Below, piece by piece: positions 1-5,112 of a stretch of 6,140 nt of DNA. The notes beneath the pieces are model-generated. The model was not told the DNA's origin. It did no database searches and saw only the letters and a program-made list of their open reading frames with translations. Each line of letters begins with the position of its first letter. Position 1 is the stretch's first letter. Where the stretch lies: the NCBI GenBank assembly GCA_036522155.1, contig DATDGI010000220.1, positions 1 to 6,140 on the forward strand, written 5' to 3'. The position numbers were made by a program, and so were the translations under genes. Origin of the DNA: UBA9676 sp036522155. Its GTDB lineage: Bacteria > Actinomycetota > Actinomycetes > Streptosporangiales > Streptosporangiaceae.

Positions 1-392
1 AACGCGAGCCGGACAGTGCGGATCTGATCGACGGGCTCGGACATGACGGACTCTCCTGTCTCGGCGGCCCGCTTGAGCGCGAGCAGGCTGGCCGCGCCGG
101 AGTCGGCCATCGGCTGCACCCAGCGCTCGTACCACTCGCGCAGCGGGACCGGGTTGAGGTGGTTCACGCGGTCCCGGCCGCGGCGTTCGATGACCACGAC
201 GCCCGCGTCGGCCAGGACGCCAAGATGCTGCATGACCGCGAACCGGCTCAGCTCGGGCAGCTGGCCGGCCAGGGCACCCGTCGTCGCCGGGCCGACCCGG
301 AGCAGGTCAAGCAGGCGGCGGCGCCACGGGCTGGCCAGCGCGCGCCACAGATCCGGTTCTGCGGCATCCGCCTGAGCTACCTGCGCTGACAT
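1..392 (-). CDS. ArsR-family winged-helix regulator with C-terminal SRPBCC (AHSA1-like) domain, partial
   Basis: The gene starts at the ATG at 392 and runs off the left edge, so 130 complete codons are visible. Residues 13-80 are an ArsR-type winged helix: LWRALASPWRRRLLDLL, then TTGALAGQLPELSRFAVMQHL as helix-turn-helix and recognition helix, then a wing with the conserved RRGRDRVNHLN. Residues 81-110 match the PLREWYERWVQPMAD tail seen in ArsR proteins paired or fused with SRPBCC domains. The visible end, SEPVDQIRTVRLA, looks like the first strand of such a domain, with no stop between the two. The cysteine metal-binding motif of SmtB/ArsR sensors is absent, so metal sensing is unlikely. 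It probably binds DNA as a dimer and represses its own promoter. The SRPBCC part may bind a hydrophobic ligand (family knowledge). No ribosome binding site precedes the ATG, which suggests a leaderless message. The fusion is inferred because the C-terminal part is outside the window. Confidence 0.85.
   Translation of the reverse strand, partial: MSAQVAQADAAEPDLWRALASPWRRRLLDLLRVGPATTGALAGQLPELSRFAVMQHLGVLADAGVVVIERRGRDRVNHLNPVPLREWYERWVQPMADSGAASLLALKRAAETGESVMSEPVDQIRTVRLA
53..57 (-). promoter_or_regulatory. Internal Shine-Dalgarno (AGGAG) before an in-frame ATG
   Basis: AGGAG lies 8 nt before an in-frame ATG (complement of 42-44, residue 117 of the ArsR protein). The ATG sits exactly at the junction between the HTH part and the SRPBCC part. 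It could allow separate translation of the SRPBCC domain as a second product, or be a relic of two fused genes. Confidence 0.4.
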
Positions 393-410
393 GTGACAAA
401 AGTATCACAT
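391..410. promoter_or_regulatory. Palindromic operator candidate of the ArsR regulator
   Basis: A perfect 6-bp inverted repeat, ATGTGA-N8-TCACAT, overlaps the ArsR start codon (390-392). It is notably AT-rich for this window. Its position over the presumed promoter and start is typical of autorepressed ArsR genes. It lies 85-104 bp upstream of the divergent vapB start and might also affect that gene. Confidence 0.55.
399..404 (-). promoter_or_regulatory. Candidate -10 element (TACTTT) for the ArsR gene
   Basis: TACTTT fits the actinobacterial TANNNT pattern and lies 6 nt before the ATG at 392, so transcription would begin at or next to the start codon. It lies within the palindrome, so a bound repressor would cover it. 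No convincing -35 is seen. Confidence 0.4.
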
Positions 411-459
411 GACGAGCCATCTCGCGGTGTACGCCATGCGGCGCCGGGCGGGCTGATGC

Positions 460-491
460 TCGCACGCGAGGGTCGCGGATGCGACACTCGC
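460..491. promoter_or_regulatory. Alternating TCGC/GCGA half-site array, candidate VapB operator
   Basis: Five tetranucleotide half-sites alternate in orientation: TCGC 460-463, GCGA 466-469, TCGC 473-476, GCGA 481-484, TCGC 488-491. They form two copies of GCGA-N3-TCGC (466-476 and 481-491), 15 bp apart centre to centre, ending 3 bp before the vapB ATG. Antitoxins with an HTH usually autorepress at palindromes in this place, and cooperative binding of two dimers is a reasonable reading. High GC makes single sites cheap, but the ordered array is harder to explain by chance. Confidence 0.45.
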
Positions 492-494
492 CTC

Positions 495-1178
495 ATGTCG
501 GTAACTGTGCTCGACCGGGAAATGTACACCGAAGCCGCGGCTGCGCGGCTGCTCGGCGTTGCCCAGGGCACGCTGAACTACTGGCTTGAGGGTGGCGAGC
601 GGCGCGGCAAGGTCTACCGGCCGGTCATCCGCGTAGAACCACGTGGCGACCGCGCGGCGGTGACCTGGGCGGAGTTCCTTGAGGCCGGACTGCTGCGCGA
701 GTACCGGCGCACGCACAACGTGCCGATGGCTGAGTTGCGCGCGTTCATCGATGCCGTCCGGGAGCGCTACGGGACGCCGTACCCGCTGGCCGACCGGCGG
801 CCGTTCATCGCGGGCCGCGAGTTGCTGTCGCGTGCGCAGGAAGAAGCAGGGCTTGACCCTGAGTTCTGCCTCGTCGCGGAGGTCCGGGGCCAGTACGTGC
901 TCACCTCGCCCGCCGACTCGTACCTGCGCCGGGTGACCTGGGAGGGCAACATCGCGGCGGAGTGGCGCCCGCATGATGACCCGCTCTCACCGGTCAGGAT
1001 GAATCCCAACGTGCGGTTCGGCCGCCCGGCCGTGCGAGGCGTCAGCACCGAGGCGCTGTGGGAACACGACCAGGCAGGCGAGAGCGTCGAGGAGATAGCC
1101 GGGGAGTTCGACGTCCCGGCCGACTCCGTGCGGTGGGCCCTCGCCTACGAGACATCGGCCAGGGCGCGGGCGGCATGA
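495..1178 (+). CDS. vapB: VapB45-like antitoxin: MerR-like HTH plus DUF433
   Basis: This 227-residue protein has a MerR-like helix-turn-helix at residues 11-32 (YTEAAAARLLGVAQGTLNYWLE) followed by a wing-like R/V-rich strand. A central region, residues about 55-160, contains TWAEFLEAGLLREYR. A C-terminal DUF433 domain covers about 165-220 (MNPNVRFGRPAVRGV, then VEEIAGEFDVPADSVRWAL). DUF433 proteins are antitoxins of PIN-like toxins, and Mycobacterium tuberculosis VapB45 (Rv2018) has the same architecture from family knowledge. The stop overlaps the toxin start by 4 bp (ATGA at 1175-1178), so translation is coupled. I chose the ATG at 495 because the HTH begins 10 residues later. An upstream GTG at 393 would put coding sequence through both operator candidates. 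No strong ribosome binding site is seen. Expected role: neutralise the toxin and repress the operon. Confidence 0.82.
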   Translation: MSVTVLDREMYTEAAAARLLGVAQGTLNYWLEGGERRGKVYRPVIRVEPRGDRAAVTWAEFLEAGLLREYRRTHNVPMAELRAFIDAVRERYGTPYPLADRRPFIAGRELLSRAQEEAGLDPEFCLVAEVRGQYVLTSPADSYLRRVTWEGNIAAEWRPHDDPLSPVRMNPNVRFGRPAVRGVSTEALWEHDQAGESVEEIAGEFDVPADSVRWALAYETSARARAA

Positions 1179-1618
1179 ACCAGCCGGCGAAGCCGGCGCC
1201 CGTCCAGTTCTACCTCGACGCCGATGTATTGGGGCTCGCCAAAATCCTCGTGCAAGTGCGGGGGGATGTGACCTACCCAGGTGATCCCGGCGGCAAGATG
1301 AAGGGCGGCCGGGTCCGGGCGGCCTGCCCGATCACCGACAGGGCCACGCGTGACGACGTTTGGATACCGGAGACCGCCCGCCGGGGATGGCTGATCATCA
1401 CCCGGGACCGGCATATCCAGGAGCACCGCGCCGAGATCGCGGCGGTCAAGGACAGCGGCGCCCGTCTGGTCACTCTCGCGGGCGCAGAGGCGGTGGACAC
1501 CTTCCACCAGCTAGAAGCGCTGATGTGCAACTGGCAGAAGATCATGCGCCTCTTGGACCGCCCGGGCCCGTTCATCCAGATCGCGACCCGCACGAAGCTC
1601 CGGGAACTCTCCCTGTGA
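1175..1618 (+). CDS. vapC: VapC45-like PIN-domain toxin (putative ribonuclease)
   Basis: This 147-residue protein opens with a PIN-like first strand carrying acidic residues (FYLDADVLGLAKIL, Asp15 and Asp17). A second acidic cluster follows at DRATRDDVWIPE (Asp60, Asp61, Glu66), and the core strand WLIITRDRHI (72-81, Asp78) is characteristic of the VapC45/DUF5615-type PIN-like group. Known VapC toxins cleave RNA with a metal ion held by these acids. The target here cannot be read. The C-terminal helical part contains FHQLEALMCNWQKIMRLL. The ATG at 1175 overlaps the antitoxin stop. The reading frame extends upstream to 1058, but that stretch overlaps the antitoxin coding sequence. Together with the preceding DUF433 gene this is a classical antitoxin-first operon. 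A bacteriostatic role in stress or element maintenance is inferred. Confidence 0.8.
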   Translation: MNQPAKPAPVQFYLDADVLGLAKILVQVRGDVTYPGDPGGKMKGGRVRAACPITDRATRDDVWIPETARRGWLIITRDRHIQEHRAEIAAVKDSGARLVTLAGAEAVDTFHQLEALMCNWQKIMRLLDRPGPFIQIATRTKLRELSL

Positions 1619-1620
1619 CC

Positions 1621-1648
1621 CGGCCGCCACAGTCAGACCCGGTGGCCG
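1621..1648 (+). terminator. Hairpin after the toxin gene, candidate terminator
   Basis: An 8-bp stem with one G-U pair (CGGCCGCC against GGTGGCCG, 12-nt loop) begins 2 bp after the vapC stop. There is no U-tract, as is common for actinobacterial terminators. Confidence 0.4.
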
Positions 1649-1694
1649 GCGCCGTGCAACGGCCAGGAACTGCTGGGATGGAGTGAGGCGGATT

Positions 1695-1714
1695 AGCGCC
1701 ATTCACCCGGCGCT
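1695..1714 (-). terminator. Hairpin after the epimerase gene, candidate terminator
   Basis: AGCGCC-N8-GGCGCT, a perfect 6-bp stem, starts directly after the stop codon of the minus-strand epimerase gene (1715-1717). It is short and lacks a U-tract. With the hairpin at 1621-1648 it would separate two convergent transcripts. Confidence 0.35.
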
Positions 1715-2647
1715 CTAGTGCGCCGCCTCGTGGTTTCTGGTCACCTGGATTCCCCAGGTGTGCGTCACGCTGGCCCCGGGCGCCAGGATGATCAAATCGG
1801 TTCCGCTCGCGAACGCGTTCGGGGGACAGGTCATCGGCTCAACGGCGAGTGCGCGGCGCCGTCGCGAGGCGTCGAGGGTGTCGCCGGTGAACACCTGGAG
1901 CCAGTGGTAGCCCTCACCCGCCCACAGCGCGACCTCGGTGTGGCTGCTGGCCAGCCGGGCCCACGCCCGCTCCTGCCGGTCACGGGCGAGGCCGGTCAGC
2001 GCGTGATCCAGGCTGGTGCCGCCGACCAGCCGGGCCGCGCGGAAATCGGTGCCGGTGCCGGCCACGTCCAGCGTCTGGCCGGCCGGGATGCCACGGCTGT
2101 CGGCGGGCAGCCACCGGTCCGCGGCCAGGGACAGCGTGCATTCATCGACCGTGGCCGTGCCGGCCGTGAGGTAGGGATGTGACCCGGTCCCGTAGGGCGC
2201 GGGCCGGGAACCAGCGTTGCGCGCGGTCACGCTCACCTGGAGGCCGTATTCGCCACTGAGCCGGTATTCGGCCGCCATTTCCAGGCAGAACGGATAGCCC
2301 GCCCGCCCGAGCAGCGCGGTGCGCAATCGCACCCGTTCCGGGGTATGCCGGACGACGGCCCAGGTCAGCCACCGGGTCAGGCCATGGATGGCGTTGCCCT
2401 GGGCGGGCTCGCTCAGGTCAAGCTGATAGCTGGTGCCCGCCAGCTGGTAGCGGCCGCCGTCGATCCGGTTGGGCCAGGGGGCGAGCAGCTGCCCGGCCGC
2501 TCCCGGGGGGAGCTCGTCGGGCGGGTAACTGGTGAGCACGTCGTCACCGCGATGGGTGAGCGCGCGCAGCCCCGCGCCGAGTTCGGTAACGACCGCCGAG
2601 TAATCCCCGGCGGCGATCGGGAACTGGGAGCCGGTGACAGTGGTCAT
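1715..2647 (-). CDS. Aldose 1-epimerase (mutarotase) family protein
   Basis: This 310-residue protein, the usual length for the family, has the galactose mutarotase signature set: LLAPWPNRIDGGRY (54-67, substrate-contacting Arg61), NAIHGLTRWLTW (85-96, His88), YGTGSHPYL (152-160, catalytic His157), LDHAL (213-217, Asp214) and LAVEPMTCPPNAF (267-279, catalytic base Glu270). All key residues are intact, so it should be active in interconverting alpha and beta anomers of a sugar in the cytoplasm. Sequence style points to the YihR/actinobacterial subgroup rather than classical GalM, so the sugar is not certain. I chose the ATG at 2647 because the family fold starts a few residues later and a weak AAGG lies 5 nt upstream. 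A GTG at 2704 would add 19 residues of basic low-complexity sequence. It has no sugar-pathway neighbours here and appears monocistronic. Confidence 0.9.
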   Translation of the reverse strand: MTTVTGSQFPIAAGDYSAVVTELGAGLRALTHRGDDVLTSYPPDELPPGAAGQLLAPWPNRIDGGRYQLAGTSYQLDLSEPAQGNAIHGLTRWLTWAVVRHTPERVRLRTALLGRAGYPFCLEMAAEYRLSGEYGLQVSVTARNAGSRPAPYGTGSHPYLTAGTATVDECTLSLAADRWLPADSRGIPAGQTLDVAGTGTDFRAARLVGGTSLDHALTGLARDRQERAWARLASSHTEVALWAGEGYHWLQVFTGDTLDASRRRRALAVEPMTCPPNAFASGTDLIILAPGASVTHTWGIQVTRNHEAAH

Positions 2648-2923
2648 GCCAGCCTTGTCGCGCCGGGCCGCCGGCCGGTCGTCGGCCCGGGCCCTCGCCA
2701 GCACCGGGGTGATGGCAGGCGAGAGGAGAACTGGGCCGGGAGTGGGATGCGCCGGCGGGGCTGCTTGGGGAGCGGGGGACCGTCAGCCCCGCCGGCACTT
2801 GCACCTTAGCCGCCGCAGCCGTATATGCGCGCCTAATCCATCAACCTTGCGTTTACGGCAAAGCTGTTAGCCCGGCAGCTGGAATCGCCATTCATGGCCG
2901 CCGGTGCGGGCCGCTTCGAGCGG
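2648..2923. other. Intergenic region between the hypothetical operon and the epimerase gene
   Basis: This stretch has no credible coding sequence. It holds a stop-codon hairpin at its right end, a large inverted repeat at 2751-2796 and a relatively AT-rich patch at about 2820-2880. Read on the minus strand, that patch contains TTGATG and TATACG with poor spacing (13 bp). It is the likeliest place for an epimerase promoter, but no element is convincing. Confidence 0.5.
2751..2796. repeat. Perfect 13-bp inverted repeat (hairpin)
   Basis: GCCGGCGGGGCTG at 2751-2763 is exactly complementary to CAGCCCCGCCGGC at 2784-2796, with a 20-nt loop. It could be a terminator for the upstream minus-strand operon. 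If the epimerase promoter lies to its right, it would be a structured element in that 5' leader. No U-tract follows on either strand. Confidence 0.6.
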
Positions 2924-2924
2924 C
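2910..2924 (-). terminator. Stop-codon hairpin of the 480-residue gene
   Basis: A perfect 6-bp stem with a 3-nt loop (GCCGCT-CGA-AGCGGC on the minus strand) begins at the last base of the TAG stop at 2924-2926. It is compact and GC-rich, without a U-tract, and plausible as a terminator or 3' end stabiliser. Confidence 0.4.
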
Positions 2925-4366
2925 TAGATGCCACCTTGCCGCAGGCCAGCGGACACGACCGAGGGCGCGAGCGCGCCGTTGCGGATCGCCTCGGCGGCCA
3001 GCACCCCGAACAGGTAGAAGTAGGCCGCTTCTTCCTCGGCGAAAGTGCGGACTTCGTGGCGTGCTCCATCGGCCGCGGTGAAGACCTCGAACCCGTCCGG
3101 GGTCGGCAGCAGGCACATGGCCCCGTCGGTCTCGATTTCCAGCGCGTAGGCGGACCGGGGGATAGAGGCCAGATCGGCGAGCTCGCAGAAGATTTCCCTG
3201 GTGCGCACCCGCTGCCTGCGGGCGGCCCGGCCGCCCGGGTCCGGGCCTGGCGGCCCGGCCGGATCGCTGCCGTGGGCCGGGCCGGGGTAGGCCGATGGCG
3301 GCGGTGCCGGCAATGGTCCCTCGGACGGATAGGCGGGCAGCCCGTTCGCCGCCGCGGGCGGCGGGAAACCCAGCCCGGATGGGCTGGCCGGCGGGAGCCA
3401 GGCGCCGTTGGCGGCGTGCGGGCCGGCGGAGGCCGGCCCCGGGCTCATCGGTCCGGCCGGCGCTGGCCCGTCCGCCATGTGGCCGCCCGTCAAGTGGCCG
3501 CCCCGCACCAGTCCGGACGGCATCGTCTCGTCCGGCGCCGGACCGGTCGGCATCGGCCCGCCTGGCATCGGCCCGCCCGGCATCGGCCCCCCTGGGAACA
3601 ACTCGCCGGTGGCTGCGTCGGCCAGGAGCCCGGCCCGCGGCCGCCCGGCAGCCGTCAATCCGGCGGCTGGCGGCGCGGCCGGGAGCAGCCCGGCATCCGG
3701 AGCGGCAGGCCGTGGCTCGTCGGCCAGCTCACCAGCGTGCCGAGCGGCCAGCTCACCAGCGTGCCGGGCGGCCAGCTCACCGGCGTGTCGGCCGGGCGGG
3801 GAGGAAGGTGCTCCACTCGCGGGCACGCCTGCGGGACCGGCAGGCGGCCCGGCCTCAGGAGCCGGCGCCGACGGCACCGGCGCGGGAGCGGGAGGGCTGC
3901 CCGGCGGGACGAGGACCGGCCAGGGAGCCGTGCCGTACGGGTACGCGGTCTGCGGCAGGTTGGTGCCTGGCTCACTCCAGCGCAGCGGCCTGTCCACCCG
4001 CTCCTCGGTCAGCCCGCTGACTTCGTCCCGCGGCGTGAGCAGTTCGAACACGCCCCGGTCCACCTGCCAGTAGCCGAGCTGCCCGGCCCGCTCCGCCTCG
4101 GTGCCGAGATAGGCGATGTGCAGCCGTTCGCCGAGGTCGTCCAGCACAATGCAGGGCTCGCCGCGGAAGATGCCCACCGGCCGTGACTCCCACAGGGCAT
4201 CAATCTCGGCCCGGATCACCTGCTTGCGCCAGTGGCCGGTGGCCGGCTCGAAACCCAGCGCCTCCGGTGGCGGGCAGGCCGCGAACAGCACCACATCGGA
4301 GTTGGACGGGCCCACTCCTGCCTCGTACGGCACCCCGCGGTAGGTCGCCATCAGCCGGTACCTCAT
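2924..4366 (-). CDS. Uncharacterised two-domain protein with long Pro/Ala/Gly linker
   Basis: I do not recognise a named family for this 480-residue protein. Residues 1-125 form a compact N-terminal module (MRYRLMATYRGVPYEAGVG; RPVGIFRGEPCIVLDDLGERLHIAYLG; GVFELLTPRDEVSGL) that looks beta-rich. Residues 130-380 are a low-complexity Pro/Ala/Gly linker with tandem repeats: three RHAGELAA octapeptides (193-216) and a PGGPM run (258-273). Residues 388-468 are a second folded module (REIFCELADLASIPRSAYALEIE; GFEVFTAADGARHEVRTF; EEEAAYFYLFGVLAAEAI) ending in a probable helix. No signal peptide or membrane segment is seen. The ATG at 4366 is supported by GGGGGAA 7 nt upstream. The upstream gene ends only 3 bp before, so the two are coupled. 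I recall similar end modules in actinobacterial hypothetical proteins, sometimes near secreted toxins, but cannot verify that here. Confidence 0.8.
   Translation of the reverse strand: MRYRLMATYRGVPYEAGVGPSNSDVVLFAACPPPEALGFEPATGHWRKQVIRAEIDALWESRPVGIFRGEPCIVLDDLGERLHIAYLGTEAERAGQLGYWQVDRGVFELLTPRDEVSGLTEERVDRPLRWSEPGTNLPQTAYPYGTAPWPVLVPPGSPPAPAPVPSAPAPEAGPPAGPAGVPASGAPSSPPGRHAGELAARHAGELAARHAGELADEPRPAAPDAGLLPAAPPAAGLTAAGRPRAGLLADAATGELFPGGPMPGGPMPGGPMPTGPAPDETMPSGLVRGGHLTGGHMADGPAPAGPMSPGPASAGPHAANGAWLPPASPSGLGFPPPAAANGLPAYPSEGPLPAPPPSAYPGPAHGSDPAGPPGPDPGGRAARRQRVRTREIFCELADLASIPRSAYALEIETDGAMCLLPTPDGFEVFTAADGARHEVRTFAEEEAAYFYLFGVLAAEAIRNGALAPSVVSAGLRQGGI
3549..3593. repeat. Three 15-bp tandem repeats inside the linker
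   Basis: Units GGCATCGGCCCGCCT, GGCATCGGCCCGCCC and GGCATCGGCCCCCCT lie head to tail at 3549, 3564 and 3579. On the coding (minus) strand they give the repeated PGGPM pentapeptide. The near-identical DNA suggests recent expansion by slippage or recombination. Confidence 0.85.
3721..3792. repeat. Three 24-bp tandem repeats inside the linker
   Basis: Units at 3721-3744, 3745-3768 and 3769-3792 share CGGCCAGCTCACC as their first 13 bases. Units 1 and 2 differ at one base, and unit 3 differs from unit 1 at four. They encode three copies of RHAGELAA, a likely short helical repeat in an otherwise Pro/Ala-rich region. The 24-bp period keeps the frame. Confidence 0.88.
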
Positions 4367-4369
4367 GGC

Positions 4370-4810
4370 TCAGTTCCCCCTTACGGGACGTAGCCATACC
4401 TGCCCGTCGTAGCGGGCGATGAATTCCACGGTACCGGTGGTGACCCGGTACATCTCGGTACCAACCGGGATCGGCACCGGCAGCGTGTAGAACTCGGGCA
4501 CGGTGCTGGCCGGGCCGTAGCCGTTCGATGGCGCCACTGGCAGCAGCGATCCGGTCATGTCCAGGGCCAGCCAGCGCAGAACGCAGATTTCCGTCATGTC
4601 CGGGCTGAACTCGGAACCCTCATACCCCAGGGCTAGAGCGTGGTAATAGCTGGCAGGGTCACTGAACGAACTGTCCTGCGCAAGGTAGACGTAGCCGGCG
4701 ATCACCGATCGCTGCCCGTTCAGGTAGGGCTCGACCAGGCGGTGGGGGATCACCTTCTGCAGCGGTGTTCCCGGCACTATCGTCCTAGTCGGCTGGTCAG
4801 CCTGGATCAC
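4370..4810 (-). CDS. Uncharacterised 146-residue protein, first gene of the operon
   Basis: No named family is recognised. The protein starts at GTG 4810, preceded by AGAGG with a 5-nt spacer. Visible blocks are LQKVIPHRLVEPYLNGQRSV (17-36), AGYVYLAQDSSFSDPASYYH (38-57), GYEGSEFSPDMTEICVLRWL (62-81), and a C-terminal VPIPVGTEMYRV then FIARYDGQVWLRPV (112-143). The high aromatic content and balanced composition indicate a single globular cytoplasmic domain, without signal peptide or membrane segment. It ends 3 bp before the start of the 480-residue gene and its end carries that gene's ribosome binding site, so the two are made together and probably interact. Such blocks made me consider an ADP-ribosyltransferase-like or immunity-type domain, but the R, STS and ExE motifs of the former are not evident. 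The function is open. Confidence 0.78.
   Translation of the reverse strand: MIQADQPTRTIVPGTPLQKVIPHRLVEPYLNGQRSVIAGYVYLAQDSSFSDPASYYHALALGYEGSEFSPDMTEICVLRWLALDMTGSLLPVAPSNGYGPASTVPEFYTLPVPIPVGTEMYRVTTGTVEFIARYDGQVWLRPVRGN
4374..4380 (-). promoter_or_regulatory. Ribosome binding site of the 480-residue gene
   Basis: GGGGGAA, 7 nt before the ATG at 4366, lies inside the 3' end of the upstream coding sequence. It is the strongest anti-16S match in this operon and decides the start. Confidence 0.6.
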
Positions 4811-4903
4811 TCATTCCTCTGTGGGTTGGCCGGGGATGCAGTTCAAAAGCCTCTCATATGGGGTTTTTCGCCTCAAGCGGCTTGGCCGGAGCCGTCCGCA
4901 GGT

Positions 4904-4928
4904 GGCCGCAGGCCCCGGGCCCGCGGCC
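4904..4928. repeat. GC hairpin in the divergent region
   Basis: GGCCGC 4904-4909 pairs with GCGGCC 4923-4928. Inside it GGCC 4911-4914 pairs with GGCC 4918-4921 around a CCG loop, giving a 10-bp stem with one A/C mismatch. It could be a protein site or a transcript structure, and the function is unknown. Confidence 0.45.
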
Positions 4929-4987
4929 CAGGTCATCGGGTGATACCGGCCAGGTTACGGCGCGCCGGAACCGCCGGCCGCCGGATC

Positions 4988-5009
4988 GGGCGGGTCAGCC
5001 GGGTGGGGG
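4988..5009 (+). other. Canonical G-quadruplex motif
   Basis: Four G-runs (4988-4990, 4992-4994, 5001-5003, 5005-5009) with loops of 1, 6 and 1 nt fit the G3+N1-7 rule. The motif is about 105 bp upstream of the SseB-family start and on its coding strand. Such motifs arise often in GC-rich DNA, so a role is speculative. Confidence 0.45.
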
Positions 5010-5100
5010 CGAGGCGAGCGGGCGGCGGGTCGGCCCGGCAGGCCAAGTGCGGTACGGGGAGGGCTGGCGGCGGTCGGGATCAGCATGGCTGGTGCGGCCA

Positions 5101-5106
5101 TAGTGT
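5101..5106 (+). promoter_or_regulatory. Candidate -10 element (TAGTGT) for a leaderless message
   Basis: TAGTGT fits TANNNT and ends 6 nt before the GTG start at 5113, so the transcript would begin at the start codon. No Shine-Dalgarno lies between, which agrees with leaderless translation. No clear -35 is seen. Confidence 0.45.
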
Positions 5107-5112
5107 TGACCC

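Larger units (their letters stand above)
4811..5112. other. Divergent intergenic region
   Basis: About 300 bp separate the minus-strand operon from the SseB-family gene, with no credible coding sequence. The left part (4843-4880) is AT-rich for this window and should hold the operon promoter. TTGAGG and CATATG occur there on the minus strand, but their spacing is not canonical. The middle holds a long hairpin and a G-quadruplex motif, and the right end has the SseB -10 element. Confidence 0.5.

Noticed and set aside
393..494. Upstream extension of vapB from a GTG at 393
   Set aside because: It would run coding sequence through the ArsR palindrome and the half-site array, has no ribosome binding site, and adds residues before a domain that is already complete from 495.
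2648..2704. Longer epimerase start at GTG 2704
   Set aside because: The extra 19 residues are basic low complexity and precede the point where the family fold begins; the ATG at 2647 has a better-placed AAGG.
3549..3792. CRISPR-like array
   Set aside because: The repeats are head to tail without unique spacers, are 15 and 24 bp long, and read in frame as protein repeats.
2894..4186. A 430-codon open frame on the plus strand opposite the 480-residue gene
   Set aside because: Its translation is dominated by Arg/Gly/Pro with no domain pattern. The minus strand has a strong ribosome binding site, coupling to its neighbour and folded-looking ends.
2924..4810. Polymorphic toxin with immunity protein
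   Set aside because: No toxin catalytic motif, secretion signal or trafficking domain is visible. The idea rests only on a vague recollection of similar genes near toxins, so it is not called.
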